A stretch of 37,978 nucleotides of DNA from the NCBI GenBank assembly GCA_040902655.1, contig JBBDWV010000015.1:1-37978 (forward strand), written 5' to 3'. The number at the start of each line of letters is the position of its first letter. The stretch's first letter is position 1. The notes under the pieces were generated by a model. The model ran no database searches and was not told the DNA's origin. It saw nothing but the letters and a program-made list of their open reading frames with translations. This DNA is from Mycobacteriales bacterium. GTDB taxonomy: Bacteria > Actinomycetota > Actinomycetes > Mycobacteriales > SCTD01. The position numbers and the translations under genes were made by a program. Shown here one piece after another: positions 33,015-37,978 of the stretch.

Positions 33015-34510
33015 GTGAGCGAGCAGGAGTCGACCGGCGTCGTCTTCCCCTTCGCGGAGGACGGCCGGCGCAGTACGACGACGACGGGCAAGGCGGTCTG
33101 GGCAGATGCCGTGCGGGATGCCGATGCCGCGCTCGCGGGCCGCATCGACGCCGAACGTGTCTGGCGCGCCGGTTACGTTCCGCGGGTCGCGGAGCTGACC
33201 GCAGTCGCCACCCGCAGCCCGGACGTCGCCACGGCGGTGGCCCGGGGCGGTCTGTCGTCGCTCGCGGCGCGGATGCGCTTCGAGCGGGACGGCACCAGCA
33301 CGTCCGTACCGGAGGCCGTGGCCGCCGGCCCGGTCGGTGGGTTCGGCACGCACCGCACCTCGGGCCAGGGTGAACGCGAGGTCGACCTCGTCGTGCCGTA
33401 CCGGGGTGAGCACCTGCGCGGCGACACCCTGCTGCGGCAGCTGGACGCGTGGGCGGAGTCGGGCACGGTCGAGCCGTCCTTCGCGGAGGCGTTGCGGCAG
33501 GTCGTCTCGCACCCGGCCGAGCTGGACCTGCGCGACCGTGGCTTCGCGGTGCTCGGTGCCGGTGCCGAACTCGGGCCGGTCGAGCCGCTGCTGCGCTGGG
33601 GTGCGACCGTCGCCGCGGTCGACCTGCCGGTGCGTGCCGTCCAGGATCGGCTGCTCACCGCCGCCCGCGGATCCGCCGGGACGCTCGAGCTCCCGCTGCC
33701 TGCGGGCGGCTCGCCGGACGGCGACGTCGCGGCCGAGGCGGGCGCGGACCTGCTCGCGCAGACACCCGAGGTGGCGCACTGGCTGGCCGGCGCGGCCGGC
33801 GATCTGCCGGTCACCGTCGGCAGCTACGCCTATGCCGACGGGGCGCGGCACGTGCAGGTGGCCGTCGCCAGCGACGCCGTGGTGCAGCACCTGCTCGGCA
33901 CCCGGCCGGGCACCTCGTACGCCGAACTCGCCACCCCCACCGACGCCTACGTCGTCCCGATGGAGGTGGTCGAGCAGGCCAGGGCGGGCTGGCGTCGCCG
34001 TGGCTGGCGCCGTCCGCTGCAGGCCGCGGCGCGGCTGGTCAGCCGCGGCGACCTCTACCAGCCCGGCTACCCCTCGACGCTCCGGCGCGAGGATGGCACC
34101 GAGGTGGCTGTCGCGGACGTGCTCGTACCGCAGCAGGGGCCGAACTACACCCTTGCCAAGCGGCTGCAGCGCTGGCGGGCCACGGTCGCACAGGCCGACG
34201 GTCTGACGGTCTCCGCCAACGTGGCACCGGCCACGCACACCCGGTCGGTGACCAGGAACCGCCTGCTGGCAGCGGCGTACGCGGGGGCGCACAGCTTCGG
34301 TGTGGAGGTGTTCGCGCCGACGACCAGCCGGGTGCTATGGCGGCGCTGCTCGTGCACGACCTGCGTACCGGGCCGGTCGAGCTCGGGCACCCGGACGACC
34401 TGTTCGTCCGGCAGGCGGCCCACGGTGGGCTGTGGCGGACCCCGTACTCACCACGGTCGGTCCTCGGCCTGGCCGCCGTGCGGGGGCTCCCGGGTACGGT
34501 GCGCCGTTGA
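33015..34510 (+). pseudogene. Uncharacterised protein gene interrupted by a frameshift near 34333
   Basis: Coding character is strong from GTG 33015 (GGAGGT at 33005-33010) in one frame up to about 34330 (ending SFGVEVFAPTTSRV), then switches to the next frame (MAALLVHDLRTGPVELGHPD ... GLPGTVRR, stop at 34508-34510). Removing the shift requires one extra base near 34331-34336, so a single-base deletion or a sequencing error is likely. Restored, the product is about 498 residues. A stretch VLGAGAELGPVEPLLRWGA (about residue 180) resembles a nucleotide-binding strand-loop-helix, but I do not recognise the family. Unrepaired, the first frame stays open through the next gene to 35867, which could mislead gene callers into a fusion. 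Confidence 0.7.
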
Positions 34511-34571
34511 GCAGCGGGACCGAGCAGCCGGGGCCCGGTCCTGCGCAGGCTGCCCGCCGGGCTGCCCCATC

Positions 34572-34622
34572 GATCTCGGTGCCACGCCTGTGCCCGGAGC
34601 GGGCGCTGCCGGCACCGAGAAC
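34572..34622. repeat. 51-bp stem-loop repeat, copy 1
   Basis: Identical over 51 bases to 34647-34697. Outer arms TCTCGGTGCC (34574-34583) and GGCACCGAGA (34611-34620) are perfectly complementary over ten pairs. Inside the loop, GCCCG (34592-34596) and CGGGC (34600-34604) form a second hairpin with a GAG loop. No T-run follows, so it is not a classical terminator. It resembles a REP-like palindromic unit. Confidence 0.85.
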
Positions 34623-34646
34623 GCTGGACACCGGGCCGGGCGAGCT

Positions 34647-34697
34647 GATCTCGGTGCCACGCCTGTGCCCGGAGCGGGCGCTGCCGGCACCGAGAAC
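34647..34697. repeat. 51-bp stem-loop repeat, copy 2
   Basis: Second exact copy, 75 bases after the first with a 24-base unique spacer. The nested hairpin is identical: outer arms 34649-34658 and 34686-34695. Perfect identity indicates a recent duplication or gene-conversion-like upkeep. Confidence 0.85.
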
Positions 34698-34850
34698 CGG
34701 CGTGACGGGTTCCACAAATGGATCCTTACCGGCGGTACCCTGCGGCACCCCCGGATAGCTGGGTGCGCCTCGCTGACGTTTCTGCTCAACGGCGACCCTG
34801 TTCGTTGTCCACAGCTCGGCCTTCGTGGCTGGCCGCAGGGTGGGCGCTGG

Positions 34851-35867
34851 ATGACGGTGGCCGGCATGACCTCTTTGTCGAGCCGTCCGGTCGCCCGGCT
34901 GTCCAGCCCGGGTGACATCGTCGCCACGATCCCCATCCTCTGCGGGTTCCCGCCGCAGGACAGCGTGGTCCTGCTGTCGTTGCGCGGCCGGCGCAGGCGA
35001 CTGGGCCTGACGGTGCGACTCGACCTGCCCCCACCCGAGCTGGAGTCGCAGGGGGCCACCATGCTGATCGAACGGGTGGTGCAGGACGGCGCCTCGGCGG
35101 CGGTCGTCGTCATCTTCGGCGCCTCGCGCCGGCCGGTGCTGGTGGACCTGCTCGGTGCGGCGTGCGTCGCCGGCGGCATCGCCTTGTCCGAGGCGCTGCA
35201 CGTCGATGCCGGCCGGTGGACGTCCTACCTGTGCAGCGGGTCGTGCTGTCCGGCGGGCGGGACGCCGGTGCCGAGGGCCCCTGGGCTGGTCGAGAGCGAG
35301 CAGGTGCTCGACGGCCGGGCGGTGCTGTCCTCCCGCGAGGAGTTGGTCCGCTCCCTCGCGGCGCCGACCCTGCTGCAGGCGGTGGCCGCGGAGCAGGCGC
35401 TGACCGAGGCGGCCCGGCGGAGCAGCACTGCCGGGGGCGCCGGGCAGGCGCGGCGGGCAGCTCTGACGGCGGCGCGAGCTGCGCTGTCGACGGTCGAGGC
35501 CGGCGGTGTCCTGGACCTGGCGGCAGCGGCGCAGGTGGCGGTGGCGGTGGGTGACGTGCGGGTGCGCGACGAGGTGGCGACCTGGGCGCTCGACCGGTCC
35601 GACGCGATGCTGTCGCTCACCGAGCAGGTCGCCCGCCTCGTCGCGGCACCGTTCGATGCTCCTGTCTGCACCCTGCTCGCGTGGGTGGCCTACGCGCGCG
35701 GTGACGGGGCGCGGGCGAACGTCGCGCTCGACCGCGCGCTCGCGAGCGATGGTGGGTACTCACTGGCCCTGCTGCTGCGGAGGGCGCTCGACGGCGCGGT
35801 GCCGCCGCGGGAGGTTCAGCGGATGATGCGTTCCACCCGCCGGCTGCTCCATTGCTCCTCCGGCTGA
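34851..35867 (+). CDS. DUF4192 family protein
   Basis: Actinobacterial protein of unknown function, 338 residues from the ATG at 34851; the ATG at 34866 is an alternative and gives 333. The family opening is clear: VARLSSPGDIVATIPILCGFPPQDSVVLLSLRG, followed by ALHVDAGRWTSYLCSGSCCPAGG with three Cys, and a helical C-terminal half containing VARLVAAPFDAPVCTLLAWVAYARGDGARANVALDRAL. DUF4192 proteins commonly have this N-terminal motif and a C-terminal TPR-like region. The reading frame is the same as that of the frameshifted gene upstream, without an intervening stop, but the 340-base gap sequence does not look like protein. Confidence 0.87.
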   Translation: MTVAGMTSLSSRPVARLSSPGDIVATIPILCGFPPQDSVVLLSLRGRRRRLGLTVRLDLPPPELESQGATMLIERVVQDGASAAVVVIFGASRRPVLVDLLGAACVAGGIALSEALHVDAGRWTSYLCSGSCCPAGGTPVPRAPGLVESEQVLDGRAVLSSREELVRSLAAPTLLQAVAAEQALTEAARRSSTAGGAGQARRAALTAARAALSTVEAGGVLDLAAAAQVAVAVGDVRVRDEVATWALDRSDAMLSLTEQVARLVAAPFDAPVCTLLAWVAYARGDGARANVALDRALASDGGYSLALLLRRALDGAVPPREVQRMMRSTRRLLHCSSG

Positions 35868-35892
35868 CCGGCTGACCGGTTGACCGGCTGAC
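35861..35892. repeat. 8-bp tandem repeat (CGGCTGAC) over the DUF4192 stop codon
   Basis: Four tandem units: CGGCTGAC at 35861, 35869 and 35885, and CGGTTGAC at 35877. The first unit contains the DUF4192 stop TGA (35865-35867). As the unit length is not a multiple of three and each unit holds a TGA, copy-number changes would keep termination in place. Confidence 0.8.
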
Positions 35893-35930
35893 CGCGGCAT
35901 GCGACCGCCCCGCACCGCGTTGTCGCCTGT

Positions 35931-36266
35931 GTGCGTGCCCACCTGGAAGCCGCCCTTGCGGACAACGACGCCCAGCTGCGTGACCTGGAGCGGCAGCATG
36001 CCGAGATCGTCGCCGCCTCCCGGGAGTCCAACGCGGACGACGAGCACGACCCCGAGGGCGCCACCATTGCCTTCGAGCGCCAGCAGGTGCTTGCCCTGCT
36101 CGAGAGCTGCCGCCGGACCCGGACCGACATCCTGCGTGCCCTCGAGGTGCTGGACGGGGACGGGTACGGCAGCTGTGAGCGGTGCGGCGGGCCGATCGGG
36201 GACGCGCGGCTGCAGGCCCGGCCCACCGCACGTACCTGCATCGACTGTGCGAGCCGGCGCCGCTGA
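35931..36266 (+). CDS. DksA/TraR family C4 zinc-finger protein
   Basis: A 111-residue protein with an N-terminal coiled-coil-like helix pair (HLEAALADNDAQLRDLERQH, and AFERQQVLALLESCRRTRTDILRALEVLDGDGYGSC) and a C-terminal four-Cys zinc finger, CERCGGPIGDARLQARPTARTCIDC. This is the layout of DksA/TraR proteins that insert into the RNA polymerase secondary channel. The acidic coiled-coil tip of true DksA is not evident, so an RNA polymerase role is only inferred. The GTG at 35931 starts the frame; no strong ribosome-binding site is visible. Confidence 0.88.
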   Translation: MRAHLEAALADNDAQLRDLERQHAEIVAASRESNADDEHDPEGATIAFERQQVLALLESCRRTRTDILRALEVLDGDGYGSCERCGGPIGDARLQARPTARTCIDCASRRR

Positions 36267-36267
36267 G

Positions 36268-36282
36268 CCCCGGTCTGCGGGG
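36268..36282 (+). terminator. Short GC hairpin after the zinc-finger gene
   Basis: CCCCG (36268-36272) pairs with CGGGG (36278-36282) around a five-base loop, starting one base after the stop of the zinc-finger gene and before the end of the convergent pmbA gene. There is no T-run, and the stem is short, so it is only a possible terminator. Confidence 0.3.
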
Positions 36283-36326
36283 GCCGGGACGCGGGTGTCG
36301 ACGGGACGCGCAGGAGCTGTGCGCCG

Positions 36327-37673
36327 TCAGCTCGCCTGGCTCACCGAGCTCATGTTGAAGTCCGCCACCCGCAGCGTCGGCATCCGGGTCCAGGTGAAGT
36401 CGTCGCTCCACTCGCGCGGCAGTGTCGCCTCGCTGCGGCCCACCTCCGCCAGCCGGCCGAGCAGTCCGACCGGGCTCTCGTTCCACCGGAAATTGTTGAC
36501 CGCCCCGACCACCTCACCGTCCTCGACGAGGTAGACGCCGTCGCGGGTCAGGCCGGTCAGCAGCAGCGTCTGCGGGTCGACCTCCCGGATGTACCAGAGG
36601 CAGGTCAGCAGCAGGCCGCGCTGTGTCGAGGCGACCATCTCGTCGGTCGAGGCGGTGCCGCCGCCGTCCATCTGCAGGTTGTGGACGTACGGCGTGACCG
36701 GTGCGGCGGCCGTCGCGGCCGAGGCGCGCGTCTGCACCAGCGCGGTCAGCGCCCCGTCGCGCAGCCAGTCGGTTGCGTGCAGCGGCAGGCCGTTGTCGAA
36801 GACGCTGGCCATCGCCGACGACGCCGTCGTCACGACGAACGGCACCGTCGCGAGCGCCGGGTCGTCCGGGTCCGAGGACAGCCGCAGGCCGGCCGGGCCG
36901 AGCCGTTCCCCGACCCGGGTGCCGCCCCCGGGGCGGGCGAAGACGGTCCGGCCCTCGTTCGCGCTGCGTCCCGCGGCTGTCCAGTAGGCGTAGGCCATCA
37001 GGTCCGCGACGGCCGACGGCGGCAGCAGCGTCTCGTAGCGGCCGGCCGGCAGGTCCACCCTCCGGGCGCCCCAGCCGAGCCGTCGGCGCAGCTCGGCGTC
37101 CAGCGCCGGCACGGAGACGTCGGACCAGTCGCGGGTGTGCCGGCCGACCCACGACGAGCCGCCGCTGCTCTTGCCGGTCACCTCCACGTACCCGGTGGGC
37201 TGCACGTGCCGCAGCCGCAGCCCGGTGGAGGAGCCGAGCCAGGTGGTCGTGAGATCGTGCGAGGCGTAGCCGTAGAGCGAGAGGCCGTCCGTGCGCGCCG
37301 TTCCGAAGGCCGTACCGAGGTCGGCTGCGACCGCCGCGAAGATGTCCGGCGGCGTCTCTGCGGCCGGGTCGGTGAAGTCGGCAGCGGCCGGCCCCGCCAC
37401 CAGCGGCCCGTAGTCCTCGGCCGGGCCGGCGTCGCCCGCGGCCTGTTCGGACGCGCGCACGAGGTCCTCGAGCCGGTCGGCCACCGTCGCGCTGCGGACG
37501 CCGACGGACTCCCCGATCACGCTGATGACGGACACGGACCGGCCGCGCACCGCGCCGTTGGTGGTGAGGGTGGTGCCGGCCCAGCGCAGGTTGGCGCTGC
37601 TGCTCTCCTCCACGACGACCAGGCAGCCGTCCGCGCGCGACAGCGAGAGTGCCCGCTCCACGATCTCGCTCAT
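36327..37673 (-). CDS. TldD/PmbA family metallopeptidase subunit (PmbA/TldE-like)
   Basis: Subunit of the TldD/TldE proteolytic complex, which degrades or matures small peptides such as modified-peptide precursors. The 448-residue product lacks the HExxxH zinc motif of TldD, as expected for the TldE partner. It begins IVERALSLSRADGCLVVVEESSSANLRWAG and contains the family regions GRSVSVISVIGESVGVRSA, PAGRYETLLPPSAVADLM, VFDNGLPLHATDWLRDGAL, NLQMDGGGTASTDEMVAS, CLWYIREVDPQTLLLTGLTRDGVYLVEDGEVVGAVNNFRWNESP in succession. The ATG at 37673 overlaps the stop of the upstream tldD gene, so the pair is translationally coupled. Confidence 0.93.
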   Translation of the reverse strand: MSEIVERALSLSRADGCLVVVEESSSANLRWAGTTLTTNGAVRGRSVSVISVIGESVGVRSATVADRLEDLVRASEQAAGDAGPAEDYGPLVAGPAAADFTDPAAETPPDIFAAVAADLGTAFGTARTDGLSLYGYASHDLTTTWLGSSTGLRLRHVQPTGYVEVTGKSSGGSSWVGRHTRDWSDVSVPALDAELRRRLGWGARRVDLPAGRYETLLPPSAVADLMAYAYWTAAGRSANEGRTVFARPGGGTRVGERLGPAGLRLSSDPDDPALATVPFVVTTASSAMASVFDNGLPLHATDWLRDGALTALVQTRASAATAAAPVTPYVHNLQMDGGGTASTDEMVASTQRGLLLTCLWYIREVDPQTLLLTGLTRDGVYLVEDGEVVGAVNNFRWNESPVGLLGRLAEVGRSEATLPREWSDDFTWTRMPTLRVADFNMSSVSQAS

Positions 37674-37978
37674 CGCCCGCCCTCCTGCGCGGTGTTGAGG
37701 ACCGAGACGCCGCGGAACAGCGAGGTCGGGCAGCCGTGCGACACCGCGGCGATCTGACTGGGCTGCGCCTTGCCGCAGTTGAACGCGCCCCCCAGGACGT
37801 AGGTCTGCGGTCCGCCGACCGCCTCCAGGGAGCCCCAGAAGTCCGTGGTGGTGGCCTGGTACGCCACGTCGCGCAGCTGCCCGACGACGCGGCCGTTGCG
37901 GATCTCGTAGAAGCGCTGGCCGGTGAACTGGAAGTTGTAGCGCTGCATGTCGATCGACCAGCTCTTGTCGCCGACGAC
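37670..37978 (-). CDS. TldD-like metallopeptidase, C-terminal part (cut by window end)
   Basis: The C-terminal 102 residues of TldD, the catalytic subunit of the TldD/TldE pair. Visible family regions are MQRYNFQFTGQRFYEIRNGR, DVAYQATTTDFWGSLEAVGG and NCGKAQPSQIAAVSHGCPTSLF. The in-frame ATG at 37948 is internal: the frame continues upstream with matching sequence to the window edge. The zinc-binding region is outside the window. The stop overlaps the pmbA start (ATGA). Confidence 0.92.
   Translation of the reverse strand, partial: VVGDKSWSIDMQRYNFQFTGQRFYEIRNGRVVGQLRDVAYQATTTDFWGSLEAVGGPQTYVLGGAFNCGKAQPSQIAAVSHGCPTSLFRGVSVLNTAQEGGR

Larger units (their letters stand above)
34511..34850. other. 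Intergenic stretch of 340 bases without convincing gene
   Basis: Between the frameshifted gene and the DUF4192 gene. Its content is the pair of 51-bp stem-loop repeats (34572-34697) and about 150 bases that are less GC-rich (fccacaaatggatcc-type sequence near 34713). Open frames exist only because of GC bias. A promoter for the DUF4192 gene probably lies between 34700 and 34850, but I could not identify one. Confidence 0.5.

Noticed and set aside
1-37978. tRNA, rRNA, CRISPR arrays, insertion sequences or phage genes
   Set aside because: No matching structure, repeat array, transposase or integrase sequence was seen on either strand.

Overview
The window is chromosomal DNA of a very high-GC actinobacterium. 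The flanking genes use G/C at almost every third codon position, GTG starts are frequent, and neighbours are often joined by 4-base ATGA or GTGA overlaps. The gene set (RecBD, CstA, a cytochrome c oxidase subunit I/III fusion with CtaG, RsbQ/PP2C/STAS regulators, TldD/PmbA, DUF4192, DksA-like protein) would fit Geodermatophilaceae or a related family. That placement is inference; no rRNA is present to confirm it. I saw no tRNA, rRNA, CRISPR array, transposase or phage gene.

Layout. (1) 51-6957, plus strand: DUF2157 membrane protein, GDYXXLXY protein, then recB and recD with no recC between or just before them. (2) 7029-13836, plus strand: a catabolic island with visibly lower GC. It has a promoter with an operator-like inverted repeat, a mandelate racemase/muconate lactonizing family enzyme, a TAXI-type TRAP binding lipoprotein, a fused TRAP permease, a second enzyme of the same superfamily, and a LacI-type regulator. 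The likely substrate is an organic acid or acid sugar, but it cannot be named from sequence. (3) 13996-16322, minus strand: cstA with a small translationally coupled protein carrying a Cys-Cys motif. (4) 16388-21970, plus strand: an uncharacterised protein, a 48-residue lipoprotein, then CtaC (subunit II), a CtaD-CtaE (I+III) fusion, a small membrane protein and CtaG. The residues of both classical proton channels in subunit I look replaced. (5) 21933-28926: a small membrane protein, a hemerythrin-like protein, acetoacetyl-CoA synthetase, an MFS transporter, a 2-hydroxyacid dehydrogenase and a DEAD-box helicase, on mixed strands. (6) 28808-32885, minus strand: pterin carbinolamine dehydratase, STAS antagonist, a PAS-GAF-PP2C-HATPase protein, an RsbQ-like hydrolase and a separate HATPase. 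The middle three form one coupled operon that looks like an RsbQ/RsbP/RsbV partner-switching relay. (7) 33015-37978: a frameshifted hypothetical gene, two identical 51-bp stem-loop repeats, a DUF4192 protein, a DksA/TraR zinc-finger protein, and a PmbA/TldD pair whose tldD runs off the end.

The best candidates for something little described are the RsbQ-like hydrolase coupled to a phosphatase/kinase fusion, the fused oxidase with altered proton-channel residues and a tiny lipoprotein leader gene, and the two-enolase/TRAP/LacI catabolic unit.
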